This document shows positions 10,288-20,565 of a stretch of DNA of 64,000 nt, piece by piece. Position 1 is the first letter of the stretch; each line of letters begins with the position of its first letter. Both the position numbers and the translations under genes were made by a program. The notes under the pieces were generated by a model that saw only the letters and a list, made by a program, of their open reading frames with translations, was not told the DNA's origin and did not search any database. Origin of the DNA: Hexactinellida sp. DTS-2022 (lineage: Eukaryota; Porifera; Hexactinellida); contig JAPNXP010000012.1 of assembly GCA_028753945.1 (NCBI GenBank), positions 4,300,501-4,364,500 of the forward strand. Direction: 5' to 3'.

Positions 10288-10507
10288 TACTAGTACGTGG
10301 CCTCATCTCATAACAATTGCATAATTTCGCAAGATTAATCCAAAATTACTTTAGTCCACGCTGCAGCGCCGTGCGATCGACCCGGATTGTGGTGTAATTT
10401 TTCACGATCGCCCTTAATTACAAAGAACCCTAGGTTAATGTTACTGATAGGGTTGCCGTGGGTATGGGAATTCCCATGGGAATGGGTTGGGAATGGGATC
10501 AGATTTG

Positions 10508-11007
10508 TAATAATTTAATAAACAAAAGTTCAGAAAGTAAAGTGACAAGAGTAACATAAATGACTTTCGTGGCTGCTTTTATACCACTCTTCAGTTGGCT
10601 TTGTTAAGTTGTTTGATTGTTGCTTTGTGTGCCTTTTGCTTGTTTTCCCGTAGGTTTGTGATGTTCATTGTACTGTGTGCGTAGTTTTATTTGAGTGACG
10701 TTTTTCTATTAACTTTATAAAAATTTTGGTTGCTGTGATGTTGGAATGTTCTTTGTTCTTTTGTTCTAATTTTCTTTTTAATTGATTTGTTAAATGAGTG
10801 ACGTTGATTGATTAGTTGATTGACGTCATTGGTATAATTAGGTAGTTGCTGTGTACGCTAGGAATGCTTGCTGAAAGTTTTTTGCTTGGTTGGATTTGGG
10901 GGGGGTGTTTGCTGGGGTCGCCCTTTAGGTGGTAATCAATTCGCTTTAGAAGTTGAGGGTTGGTAAATGTTACGGGTTGCATGTAACGCGTCCAAATTAG
11001 GAATATA
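10508..11007 (-). repeat. 500-bp direct repeat (LTR-like), copy A
   Basis: This stretch and 14242-14741 are both 500 bp, direct, and almost identical (one difference seen near 10832). Together they bound the RT-bearing element. On the minus strand a TATAAAAG box occurs at 10576-10583. The similarity unit really extends beyond 11007, because the downstream sequence recurs in a third partial copy at about 11456-11551. Confidence 0.85.
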
Positions 11008-11144
11008 GGGGGACTTGGGTTTTACTTGAGGGTCCATAGTACTGTATTCATGAGTTTAATGTTTTTGGTGTAGTTATTAGTGTCATATAGTACTGTCTTC
11101 ATTATGGGAATAGGTCTTTTCCTTTAGTTATGGTGGGAGATGTC

Positions 11145-11375
11145 CAGGAGACTGGGGTTTACTTCGTACTCCTCAGCAGTCACTTTAGATGTCCAGGGTT
11201 TCACTGTACTTCATAGCAGTCACTTTAGAGGTCCGGGTTTTCACTCTATACTCCATCGCGGTCGCTTTAAAGGTGAGACTTTACATTATATTCCATATCG
11301 AGTCGTTAGAAGATTAAGTGTTTTCTCTATACTCCATTTAAGTCAGTTAGAAGATTGGGTTTTTACGTCACTGGA
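11145..11375. repeat. About six degenerate ~41-bp tandem units
   Basis: Successive units share the pattern GTCC-GG-TTTCACT, then TACTCCAT, then CAGTCACTTTAGA. They diverge progressively to the right. They lie between the terminal repeat and its third partial copy. Confidence 0.7.
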
Positions 11376-11455
11376 GGAGACCTTAATTAGACTTTTTTGG
11401 AAGCGTTACTGGGGGCATTTCTAAGACATTTAAAAGTTCTTAGTTCCCCTTTAGA

Positions 11456-11551
11456 TGGAATTCAACTCGCTTTAGAAGTTGAGGGTTGGTAAATGTTACG
11501 GGTTGCATGTAACGCGTCCATATTAGGAATATAGGGGGACTTGGGTTTTAT
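11456..11551 (-). repeat. Third, partial copy of the terminal repeat
   Basis: Repeats the AGAAGTTGAGGGTTGGTAAA to AGGGGGACTTGGGTTTTA segment seen at about 10935-11026. Partial tandem terminal copies are a known feature of Penelope-like elements. Confidence 0.75.
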
Positions 11552-11619
11552 CTGAAATTGCTTAAAAGTCACTTTCGTTGCAAAAGTTTTTAAAGTTGCG
11601 AGGTCTGTTTGCTTGGCTT

Positions 11620-12702
11620 TTATGTTGGTGGTTTTATGTTGGCGGTTACTAAGTTTTCAGGTATTTCCCTTCTGTAAAATTGTTGGAGTGATTTTGGCGC
11701 GTGTATGATGCATCCTTGGTATTTATCTCTTAGTTTTTTCTCCCATGTTATTTGTTTTTCTGTGTGTCCTTTCAGGGGTGCTATGTAGGTGGCTGGCAAG
11801 GTTGCTAGTACTTGCCATAGGAGGTCTTTTTGTTCTAAATGCATTTGTATGCGATTTAGTGTTCCAGTTGTAGCTAGTTCCCCTTTGCATAGGTTTGTGT
11901 GGTGGAGGTAAAATTGTTTCGGTTCGGTGGGTTCTTTGTGGTGTAGGAGGTATAAGCATCTGATGCGTGTGCACGGGAGTATAGGTATTGGTATGTTTGC
12001 CTCTGTTAGTATCGAATAGTTTGTGCAGTTTGGGCATGAATCACTGCTGCATTTTTGCACGTTGTGTGTGGATTTTCTTGATGGTGCTGTATAGCTTAGG
12101 AGACCTTTCAGTGGCGCTAATGGAATTTTCGGGATTAATTTGAATTCTTTTTTCGCGATTGGGAGGAGTTGCTTCATCGTTGGTCTTGTGTCGCTAAATG
12201 TGTAAGTGATGCTCGGTACGTATGGTTCAGATGCTTTTATTGTTTTCTTTGGGAAATAAGTGATTTCTGTTAGGTTTTTCACTACTTCGTTTGCTGAGTG
12301 TCCTAATCTGTGGAGTGCTGGTAGGTATTTGGAGAGGAGGTGTTGTAGGGTTATTCCTGGGCTGGTGCCTATTTGTGTGGCTCTGAATGCTGAACCGTAG
12401 TAGGTTTTCTCACATAGTTTTCTGCTTGGATGGTGGGAGTGAGGGTGAAGCGGTACACATTGGCGAAATGCTTGGGTGTATGGCGAGAACTGCTTTTTGA
12501 TGGGGTCGTAACGGGCGTCCTGGGTTTCATTTGGGGTGGTATCCTTTAAGTTGAAGGGATGCAGAGGTAGCTTATCTATGGGGTAGGTGGCTGCGACATC
12601 ATCGAAATATAATGTTAGTGTTTCTCCTAATGGTTGCTCGTAGTTTCGTAGGAGGTATGCCGTTGTCATGCGTGCTAGTTCCGGTGCTAGGGGGAGTCCC
12701 AT
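11620..12702 (-). CDS. Reverse transcriptase C-terminal part, Penelope-like element
   Basis: A 360-codon ORF beginning at the RT motif MGLPLAPELA, followed by LTLYFDDV, the catalytic YxDD-type motif. The usual RT N-terminus is missing. Just upstream, still in the same frame, LKFKFSENP and FTPF can be read, followed by two TAA stops, so the fingers region is deleted or broken. The C-terminal third has paired Cys motifs (KCSSDSCPNC) and then CLYLLHHK, QFYLHHT and NRIQMHL, whose spacing recalls a degenerate GIY-YIG nuclease. Direct terminal repeats and a single RT ORF suggest a Penelope-like retroelement. Family assignment is inferred from motifs only and could be another RT lineage. The element is inactive as read. 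Confidence 0.65.
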   Translation of the reverse strand: MGLPLAPELARMTTAYLLRNYEQPLGETLTLYFDDVAATYPIDKLPLHPFNLKDTTPNETQDARYDPIKKQFSPYTQAFRQCVPLHPHSHHPSRKLCEKTYYGSAFRATQIGTSPGITLQHLLSKYLPALHRLGHSANEVVKNLTEITYFPKKTIKASEPYVPSITYTFSDTRPTMKQLLPIAKKEFKLIPKIPLAPLKGLLSYTAPSRKSTHNVQKCSSDSCPNCTNYSILTEANIPIPILPCTRIRCLYLLHHKEPTEPKQFYLHHTNLCKGELATTGTLNRIQMHLEQKDLLWQVLATLPATYIAPLKGHTEKQITWEKKLRDKYQGCIIHAPKSLQQFYRREIPENLVTANIKPPT

Positions 12703-12897
12703 TGGTTACACCTTTTAACAAAAAGGTGTAAAGGTTGCGCGGGGGTTTTCACTGAATTTGAACTTCAAGATGTATTCATCTGAACGCCAGAGTGAGGGCT
12801 GGGGATGGAGTGGATGATTGCATGTGCGTGCGTAGCACTCAGGTGTTTTACGAAGGGGGCAGTTTCTCGGGTCTGCCCTGCAGAATTTGTGGAAGCG

Positions 12898-14214
12898 CTA
12901 TGTAGTTGGTGTGCGAGTTCTACCACATTTTGCACAAAGGTTGTGCTGCTTGCAGGCTGTGATGACTGCTGAGTTAAGTAGTTTTGCTTTTTCTGGGCCT
13001 ATGGGGTTTGGAGCTGCTTGCTGGAAGGCAGTCCTCTTCTCTTCCTGTAGGGAGAGTGGGCAGCCTGCGGACTCCTGGTGGTTTGGGATGCCCTGGGTTA
13101 GAGTGTTGTAGATGGCCTTGAAGCGTGCGCGGAGACAGGAGGGTAGTGACTTTTCGTAGTCCTCGAGTGACCGGTTTCGGATGCGGATGTGCAGGTTCTC
13201 TGTGTATTTTTTCTCTGTTGTTGTGAGAATGGTAGCGGTGGCGATGCACTTGGCGCAAGGATATCTGGTGTTTTGTATTGGGCGTTGTGGGTGTATCCGT
13301 TTTGGTTTGTTTTGCAGGGGAAGTCGTTTTTCTGCTATTGCTGCATACGTTTGGTTTTTTGGTCCTTTTGTGGGTTTGCTTTGGGTGAAGTAGCTGCAGT
13401 TTCTCAGGTATGTTTGCATTAAATTTCCTAAGAATGATCTAGCCATTAAGTTGTCTGGCAGGTTTAGTTGTGCTTGGATTGCTAGGTAGGTGTTTGCATT
13501 AAATTTTGGGTGGTTGAGGAGGGGTAGTCGACCTGCTTTCAGTTTTCCTAGGGGGTCTATGAGTTTATCAAGGCCATAGGCTTCAGCTTGCTTTCTGTAT
13601 GGTAGGTCTTGGCCGTTTGGGAGTGCTGTATAACGCATCTCTAGAGGTACGTCACGTCCCATTTGTTCGTACACTGCTGCAATGATGAGGTGAGTGTAGA
13701 GTGTGATAACCGTGTAAGGAACTGATTTTGTTAGTTGGTCGATCATGTTCATTAGGGAGAGTTCGTAGTTTCGTTCCGAGAAGTCTGTAGAGGGTGGGCT
13801 TTTGGGTTGGTGCAAGTGAAAATATGCGCTGTCGCTGAGTATTTCGGACAACGCTGAGTCGTTGGGTAGCCCATCTAGGATATTCTGCTCAGCCGGTGGT
13901 GGTTCTATTAATTTTGTTGTCTTGTGGCTAGGGGGACGTTGTGCGTCGTCAAAATGGTCTATCCCTTCGAGTAGTAATTCTAGGGGTTCGTTGGATATTA
14001 GCGATTCTTGCATTGATTGTGCTTCTACGTGAGTAGGAGTTCGGGTGGGGGGTTGCATTGGAGTTTGCAGGTTGGGGGGAGGTGGTGGTGGGCAAGTAGA
14101 GGGGGCGTGGTGCGCGGTGGTGTGATAGTTATTTGCAATTTTATTCCTATTTGCCATAATGATGTCGTACGAGTCGGCATCATTACGGGCCGTATGAGAA
14201 CGGGTGTTGTGCAT
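12898..14214 (-). CDS. ORF1 of the Penelope-like element
   Basis: About 438 residues from the ATG at 14214; a longer reading would start with TTG. The N-terminus is low-complexity, rich in Pro, His and Thr (a PPPPPP run near residue 45). A mid-region has no recognised fold. The C-terminus has CAKCG, and after an amber stop the same frame continues with a Cys/His-rich stretch including FCRADPRNC and ECYARTC. This looks like a zinc-knuckle nucleic-acid-binding tail cut by the stop. A Gag-like role is inferred from position upstream of the RT and from the zinc motifs. It belongs with the RT ORF at 11620-12702 and lies between the same direct repeats. Confidence 0.6.
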   Translation of the reverse strand: MHNTRSHTARNDADSYDIIMANRNKIANNYHTTAHHAPSTCPPPPPPNLQTPMQPPTRTPTHVEAQSMQESLISNEPLELLLEGIDHFDDAQRPPSHKTTKLIEPPPAEQNILDGLPNDSALSEILSDSAYFHLHQPKSPPSTDFSERNYELSLMNMIDQLTKSVPYTVITLYTHLIIAAVYEQMGRDVPLEMRYTALPNGQDLPYRKQAEAYGLDKLIDPLGKLKAGRLPLLNHPKFNANTYLAIQAQLNLPDNLMARSFLGNLMQTYLRNCSYFTQSKPTKGPKNQTYAAIAEKRLPLQNKPKRIHPQRPIQNTRYPCAKCIATATILTTTEKKYTENLHIRIRNRSLEDYEKSLPSCLRARFKAIYNTLTQGIPNHQESAGCPLSLQEEKRTAFQQAAPNPIGPEKAKLLNSAVITACKQHNLCAKCGRTRTPTT

Positions 14215-14241
14215 TTTGTTAGGTCGAATTGAAGTGATTTT

Positions 14242-14741
14242 TAATAATTTAATAAACAAAAGTTCAGAAAGTAAAGTGACAAGAGTAACATAAATGACTT
14301 TCGTGGCTGCTTTTATACCACTCTTCAGTTGGCTTTGTTAAGTTGTTTGATTGTTGCTTTGTGTGCCTTTTGCTTGTTTTCCCGTAGGTTTGTGATGTTC
14401 ATTGTACTGTGTGCGTAGTTTTATTTGAGTGACGTTTTTCTATTAACTTTATAAAAATTTTGGTTGCTGTGATGTTGGAATGTTCTTTGTTCTTTTGTTC
14501 TAATTTTCTTTTTAATTGATTTGTTAAATGAGTGACGTTGATTGATTAGTTGATTGACGTCATTGATATAATTAGGTAGTTGCTGTGTACGCTAGGAATG
14601 CTTGCTGAAAGTTTTTTGCTTGGTTGGATTTGGGGGGGGTGTTTGCTGGGGTCGCCCTTTAGGTGGTAATCAATTCGCTTTAGAAGTTGAGGGTTGGTAA
14701 ATGTTACGGGTTGCATGTAACGCGTCCAAATTAGGAATATA
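14242..14741 (-). repeat. 500-bp direct repeat (LTR-like), copy B
   Basis: The upstream (5') terminal repeat of the minus-strand RT element, with its TATAAAAG box at 14310-14317 about 100 bp ahead of the ORF1 ATG. It stops at 14741, exactly where the DIRS-type terminal sequence starts, so it is probably truncated by that insertion. Confidence 0.85.
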
Positions 14742-14873
14742 ATGGTTATACTCGTTTAGCTATTAGTTGTGATATGTTCCAATATGAATATATATATATT
14801 GGAGCTTTCCATTACATAATATTACTGTAAGCTATGAGCTCAGTCTGGTACTAATCCAGTTCTGAGAATTATA

Positions 14874-15863
14874 TTAACTTACCACTGCGGTGGTAAAGGT
14901 CTTGGCATTAGCTATAGCCTTAGGCTGACCTTGTTGAGGTTGCTCCCTTAGGTAGAATTTACGGAATGTATTCGTACTTTTCCAATCTGCAACCTGTAGA
15001 ATAGTGTCAATGGGAATTCCTGCCCTTGCGGCAGTGGATGTGCAAGCTGATCTTGTTGAGTGAGCTTTGAATTGATTGTTTATTCCGGCAATTTCTAAGG
15101 TTGATTTAATCCACCTGCTTATTGTAGAAGCGGTCACATGGTTATGAGGTTTTGTGATGCCGATGAACAACTTGCTTTCCTTAGGAGGCCTAAGAGGTTC
15201 TGTTTCCGCTAGGTAACTTTTTAGCGTTTCGATGGGACACAGGGCTGGATCCTCAGGAAATGAAGATAAAATGATTTCTTTCATTTCCTTCTTTCGCCAG
15301 GTTTTGGTGCCATCTATCTGACAAGTGGCAGTGTCATTTTGAAAAGAAATGAGGTTTACATTTAGTTTAGCTAGCTCGGAGCAACGAGAGGCCGTGGTTA
15401 AGGCAATCAGCGTTACAGTTTTCAGAGTTAACGACTTTGTATTTAAGGAGAGAGATTTGAGCGCTTTGAGTAACGTAGCTACATCCCAGGTGTGGGAGTA
15501 ACGTGGCAGTTTCGGTTGTATTACCTCAATACCTTTGATCAGTCGGGATACGAGTGGGTGGCTTCCTATTGATTTATCGGAGTGAGTTCCTATGATCGCA
15601 GATACTGCAGATCTGTGAGTGTTGACCCAGCTCGTTGATTTAGCTTTTGAATGCATCTCGGAGAGGAATGTCACGAATTGCTCTATAGGTGGGTCCAGAG
15701 AATTGATACTCCGTTGGCTACACCAAGTTCTCCACTTGTTCCAGACAGAGGTGTATGATTTTTTAGTTGACTCTCTCCACGAAGAGAGTATCGGTTGGAT
15801 AGCTGATTCTGAAAGGCCTCTGTTGGCGAGGATAGTCCTGATATGGCGTATGCCATCATAGTA
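14874..15863 (-). CDS. Tyrosine recombinase of the DIRS element
   Basis: The open frame runs to 17063, but only the last ~330 codons (from about 15863) look like protein; upstream of that the frame overlaps RT/RNase H in another register. The core contains TTASRCSEL (catalytic Arg), AHSTRSA (the HxxR pair) and VADWKSTNTFRKFY (nucleophilic Tyr). The full catalytic set is therefore present. DIRS elements use this enzyme instead of a DDE integrase to insert a circular DNA intermediate, without target duplication. This ORF appears intact and could still be enzymatically competent. The same domain, decayed, is found at 7868-8834. Confidence 0.85.
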   Translation of the reverse strand, partial: YYDGIRHIRTILANRGLSESAIQPILSSWRESTKKSYTSVWNKWRTWCSQRSINSLDPPIEQFVTFLSEMHSKAKSTSWVNTHRSAVSAIIGTHSDKSIGSHPLVSRLIKGIEVIQPKLPRYSHTWDVATLLKALKSLSLNTKSLTLKTVTLIALTTASRCSELAKLNVNLISFQNDTATCQIDGTKTWRKKEMKEIILSSFPEDPALCPIETLKSYLAETEPLRPPKESKLFIGITKPHNHVTASTISRWIKSTLEIAGINNQFKAHSTRSACTSTAARAGIPIDTILQVADWKSTNTFRKFYLREQPQQGQPKAIANAKTFTTAVVS

Positions 15864-17270
15864 AGTTGACCTGTGTGGACTTTCGGGTGCGATTTCCCCT
15901 TCGGGTTTGTTATTGTTATCGGGCCTAATGGTAGCTTTACCGGGACTCTGGTAAGCATTGTCATTAGTAAGGGCCACCATGGCCTGGTTTGCCAGAGAGG
16001 TGCAATTAGGATTGCTTCCCTCACTTGATCTGTCAATATCTTCGTTAGAGTCCTTCCCACCAATATCCATGGCGGGAAGAGGTAGAGGATCCCGAGGTTT
16101 CCCCATTCGAGAGTGAAGGCATTTATCTTCCATGCATTCGGGTCTTTCTTCCAGCTCACATAGATTGGTAGCTGAGTGTTGGTTCTGCTGGCAAACAGGT
16201 CTATTGCTGGTTGTATCGCAAAGCGATGGGTAATCTCCTGGAATAGACTCGGATCTAGTCTCCAATCGCTCCAGTCTACCTCCTCGTCCCGTGACAGCGC
16301 ATCCGCAATCGTGTTCTCGCGGCCCGGGATATATTCTGCCTGAATACTCAGGTTTCTCTCCATCGCCCATGTCCACATGTTTATGGCTTCCCGGCACAGA
16401 AGTAGCGAGTGAGTCCCGCCTCTCTTGTTGATAAACCTTATGGCGGTGACGTTGTCGATGTGGATTAGGACTGATGCATTTGTTAGTTGGTGAGCGAATA
16501 TTTTCAGGCTGAAGAACGCTGCTCGTAATTCGAGTAAGTTTATGTGGAGCAGAGTTTCCTGGGGAGTCCAAGTCCCATGTGCTCGGTCCTTGTCTGTGGC
16601 CGCGCCCCATCCGTGCAGGGACGCATCCGAGTCTATCTCCAGACTGATCCTCATGGGGAGGATCGGAGCAGAATTCCACGAGGGACTCTCCTTGACCCAC
16701 CACTGGAGGTCTAGGTTGGTTTGCTCCTGTAGGATTACGTATTGCTCGTAAGAGCCGTGTTTTATTACCTTTATGAGATCGTATTGGAGACTTCTGTAGT
16801 ATATAGGAGCAGGCAGTATTGCTATTTTGGAATGTGTCATTAGTCCGATTAAATGGGCAACATTCCGAGCCGTATCCTTCTTCGTGACAAGTAGTTTCCG
16901 ACAACTGGCTCGAATATTGTTCAAGGCCAGTGCGGGTAACTGTAAAGACATTTTCTCTGTGTTGATTAGAATACCCAGGAAGGTCATTTCTACTGCCGGG
17001 TTTAGCACGGACTTTTCCCAGTTTATTATGAAACCTAGAGCGATAAGCAGCGAGGTGGTCCATTGGATATGCAACCTGATTGTGTTGCAGTCGCTGGCTG
17101 CAATCAGTATATCGTCTAGATATATGATCGCGGACACCCCCTGAGCTCTCAGCATCCTTAACGGGTGTTTCATTATCCGAGTAAAGACTGAAGGAGCAAT
17201 ATTCAGGCCGAATGGCATTGTAATGACTGATACCGCTTCGCCCTCCATTTGAATTGGAGCAGGCGAGCCG
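15683..17270 (-). CDS. DIRS reverse transcriptase (C-terminal part) and RNase H
   Basis: The RT palm is seen as MPFGLNIAPSVF and then IIYLDDILIA, the catalytic YLDD box. RNase H follows with LEIDSDASLHGWG, INLLELRA, IHIDNVTA and EYIPGRENTIADALSR, giving the acidic catalytic residues. A region with IDLFASRTN and LFPPW comes next, typical of DIRS elements. The frame runs open upstream to 17788, but that part is out of register with the true RT N-terminus, which lies in the frame of 17272-17574. The ORF overlaps the recombinase by about 180 bp. Confidence 0.85.
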
Positions 17271-17271
17271 A

Positions 17272-17574
17272 CTAGGGTATCACTGGTACTGTCAAGTAAG
17301 CATCCTTGAGGTCTATCTTTGCTAAGAGCGAGTTTGGTTGAACCGTATAGGGTAGACATTTCAAGCCCTCCATTTTGAAGTGTGGAGGTAAGAGATATTG
17401 ATTTAATCCTTTTAGATTCAGGATGAGTCTCCAGCCTCCTGATGGTTTGGGCCGTACGAAAATCGGAGATGTTAACCCTTTGCTGGACGTTTCCTCGATA
17501 GCACCCTTCGTTAGAAGGCTTTGTATCTCCTGATCTATGATCGCACACAAGCTGATCGCCGTATTTTGCCGCAC
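17272..17574 (-). pseudogene. DIRS RT N-terminal part, separated by a frameshift
   Basis: Contains GAIEETSSKGL, FVRPKPSGGWRLILNLKGLN and AKIDLKDAYLTVPV, the fingers and motif A of DIRS RT. It stops a few codons after motif A. The palm continues in another frame with sequence missing between, so a small deletion near 17270 inactivates the polymerase. Confidence 0.8.
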
Positions 17575-17726
17575 TAGTTGCTGTGATGGCAGTTGATTCA
17601 GACCCAGGTCCAGGCCCGAAATTATGTTTATTATATCCGTGGGAGCCTTTGTTAATCGCCAGTTGTTTGTAAAGAATATTAGGCGACCAGTCGGAGGGGC
17701 AGTTTTTGGTATAGGGTTCAGGGAGC

Positions 17727-18512
17727 TTAGAAGCTCCGAAAATTTGGGCTCTTTCGAGCATTTGGTTTCGAAAATTTGTTTTCCACAAATTTGGGACGGT
17801 ACTGGTAACTGGCCCTGCTGGAGCCCGCTCCTCCTGCAGGGCCTCTTCGAAAAAACTGACCCCTTAGTCGAGGATTGGTAAAGGTAGTGCTGTTAGTTCT
17901 TTGGTATTGGGTGCTATTGGTGCGAGGCTTTTGATTGGAAGCCTCTAGCCTCTTGTGAGTTTTCGATAATTCACAGAGCTTATTTAGTTGGGATTCCCCA
18001 AATAGTAATGGCGAGTCGAAATCTGGGGGAAAGCTCTTGAGGTCTAATTTCAGGCACTTATCAAAAGCCTGTATGCTCTGTCGTCTACGTTTCTCTGTGA
18101 TGAATGCTGCTAGAGAGCCCAACAGAGTAAGCGCTGCTGAAATGTGAGCAGTCAACGTAGAGTCGTCGATGCTATCTCCCTTGGATAGCTTATTAGCTAA
18201 TATTGAGAGCGGACCAACACTTTGTAATAAGTGACGTTGAATCTCAACTAATTCGTTGTCTTTCTTTAGAACAAAGGGGAATCTATCCGCCAGGAAAGGA
18301 TCGAGCCGAGGCACTTTCATTAAGTTTATGTCTGGCCTCTTGAATTGTTTGGTAGCCTTTCGTTGTTCCTCGGAAGACAGCCTGTTTGAGAAACATTTAG
18401 TTATGTATTCCGCCACTTCTAGTGACGTATCCTCAAAGTACTCGTTCTCAATTAACGAGGCAGGATCAAAAGCGGCGCTCGTATCCCATGCGCCTGGTTG
18501 GGAACTGGCCAT
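17727..18512 (-). pseudogene. DIRS gag, 3' portion
   Basis: 261 codons with AAFDPASLIENEYFE, KRPDINLMKVPRLDPFLADR and a basic, Gly/Arg-rich C-terminus (LRGQFFRRGPAGGAG), the usual DIRS gag pattern. Its apparent ATG is 3 bp inside an interrupted longer frame: the TTAA element ends immediately upstream at 18514-18517. The upstream gag part lies at 20566-21093. Confidence 0.8.
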
Positions 18513-18517
18513 GTTAA

Positions 18518-20561
18518 GGGTGCTCTGTACTGATATTTTGACACCCGACGACCTAATGTTTTTATTGCGTTTTTGGATAGTACTAATATATCTAAGATAT
18601 CCCTGAAAATATTAGAGTTCTACTATGTATATATCCTTAGTTATGAACTAGACAATGTCAATATAGGCCTAATCCATACTAGCCAAATATTTACAAAAAA
18701 TTTTTATGTTAGTTTTTAGCGCGAAACATGTCAATTATAAAATATACCTGAGTCAATACTCAATGTTTTAAATCGAACCGAAATATGCTTTTTCTTTAAT
18801 CTACTCTATGTTATTGTCATTTTTGTGAAATTGGTCAAAAAAAACCCACTATTTTTCATTAAAAGTATACTAATTCAATTTTTTTGTATTATATTGCCAA
18901 AACTGCCCGCTTTTAAAACATGCGCCTACATATACTGAGCATTTTAAAAAAAAGTTTGACTTTCTAGAATAAAAATTCTCTTTTTTACATCCATATGCCC
19001 AAATGGTCTTTTTTTACACCTTCATAATTAGCATTTATTTAATTTGTGTCGAAGTGGCTGAGTCCAGAATATGAAAGTGCGAGGAAAAGGAGTTCCTAAA
19101 CTGCATAAAATAGATAATGTCATTTGAAATTGAATTAGACTATTTTTAGAAATTTAGAGCTAAGCTCTATCTCATTTGGATCAGAAGTTGGATTTTTGTC
19201 AGCTTTTTAACATATTGCCACTTTGACACCACCATATTTGGGCATTTGAAATCAGAACACATCATTCGAATTATAATATAATCCCAAAAGTTTATCCAAT
19301 GAGTAAGAAATAGTATCATGATGTGACTAGAATTTTAGAGCTAGTCTCTGCTGTCCAGAGATCAAGAGTTACAAAATTTGCTTCGTCATCAAAATTGGGC
19401 ACATCAAATTACCATATATGGTCATGTTAAAAAGTGTGACACCTAGAGTCCTAAAATGTATTATAAACGTATAGAAAGTCAGGTATTTACAGTATTTTCT
19501 AATGCCTATGATCATTTTATCTCAAAGCGTTTCTGAAATATCAACAGGTGTGAAATGTCAGATTTTTTGCCCCCTTCTGTGGCCCAAAAGTCCATAACTT
19601 ATTGAATAATGATTGGATCGTGTTGTGTAACGTCTCATTTTGTGCGCAAATGCTATTTCCATATTTGTATTACCAAATTGGTGTTTTATATAATACTTTA
19701 TTGTATATTTGAGGGCCTTGAGGTGTGAAAATATGACAAAACAGACAAAACCATAGTCATAAATTGGTCATAACTCATGATATATTATTGTAAAAGTGTT
19801 GAAAACAAATGCTACGCATAGATAAGTAGCTGGCGCATTTTTATGAAGAATAACAGAATTATTCTGCTGTCCAATTTCCCACAGTAATATATGATCACCG
19901 GGTACTTGCATACCCTTCATATTCTTTTATGCCCCTAATTTCCTAATTTTTGACATATTCCTGAACTTTTTGACGTGAACCTGTATATTTTGACCTGTAG
20001 ATTCCGAAATTTTTAATTTTGGGAACAATATATGGCAGTGTAGAATTTTATCACCTCTTTTGATGTTGAAATTCGGAAAAATTCGTGGGCCGCAGCCTTA
20101 GAATGCTTATAAAACCAAAAATAATAATCAGAAAGTCAAAAAATTTCTCTGGGGTAACACATGATGCATCCTCAGACCCTTGAACTAGAATTGAAAATTT
20201 TTTCTTCTAACATTTTATAACGATAGTTTAGTGCACGACTGCGTTTTATGATTATTTTGAAAAAATGCCCTTTAGCATCGTTTCTTCTGCAAAAATAAAT
20301 AAAATAAAAATTATTACTGAGAGGAAATAGTCTCATAATAATATGTTCAAAAATTCAAAAAGATTCAACAATTTTTGAAAAAATGTCATGCCCATATAAG
20401 GAAGTCGACGTCTTATTTTATTAAAAAACACCATCTTGATTGAAAATTAAGAAAAAAAAAATCATAGAAGTCAATCTCTATCTCATCTAGAGTATTCCTA
20501 GTAGTAAATTATGCAATTCTGAGATTCACCGTGAACGCCCGAATATCAATACAGATTACCC
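18518..20561. mobile_element. 2044-bp TTAA-flanked DNA element, copy 1 (piggyBac-like)
   Basis: Flanked by TTAA on both sides (18514-18517, 20562-20565). The termini GGGTGCTCTGTACTGATATT and, inverted, GGGTAATCTGTATTGATATT form ~20-bp inverted repeats with three mismatches. No ORF above 60 codons occurs inside, so it is non-autonomous. It splits the DIRS gag. A near-identical copy of exactly the same length, inverted, is at 57096-59139. TTAA target sites suggest piggyBac mobilisation, although piggyBac termini more often begin with C-runs. Confidence 0.9.
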
Positions 20562-20565
20562 TTAA

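Larger units (their letters stand above)
9610..10320 (+). repeat. Hammerhead-bearing repeat, host of two hAT MITEs
   Basis: With the two MITEs (9673-9806 and 10011-10287) and one copy of each target duplication removed, a roughly 300-bp unit remains, moderately GC-rich against its surroundings. It contains the hammerhead fold at 9903-9954. The unit's ends are not defined and no second copy is visible in this window. It could be a SINE-like, retrozyme-like or satellite monomer. Confidence 0.45.
9463..10432. mobile_element. hAT element interrupted by the ribozyme repeat
   Basis: The left end CAGGGGTTTTTAAGGTTGAG and following GGTGTAACTCAG match, inverted, the right end of the intact MITE at 32694-32891. 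The right end (GGTGTAATTTTTCACG to AACCCT) resembles that MITE's other end. Flanks share TTAATG (ATTTAATG versus GGTTAATG), a weak 8-bp duplication. Everything between about 9610 and 10320 appears to be later insertion. Confidence 0.5.
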
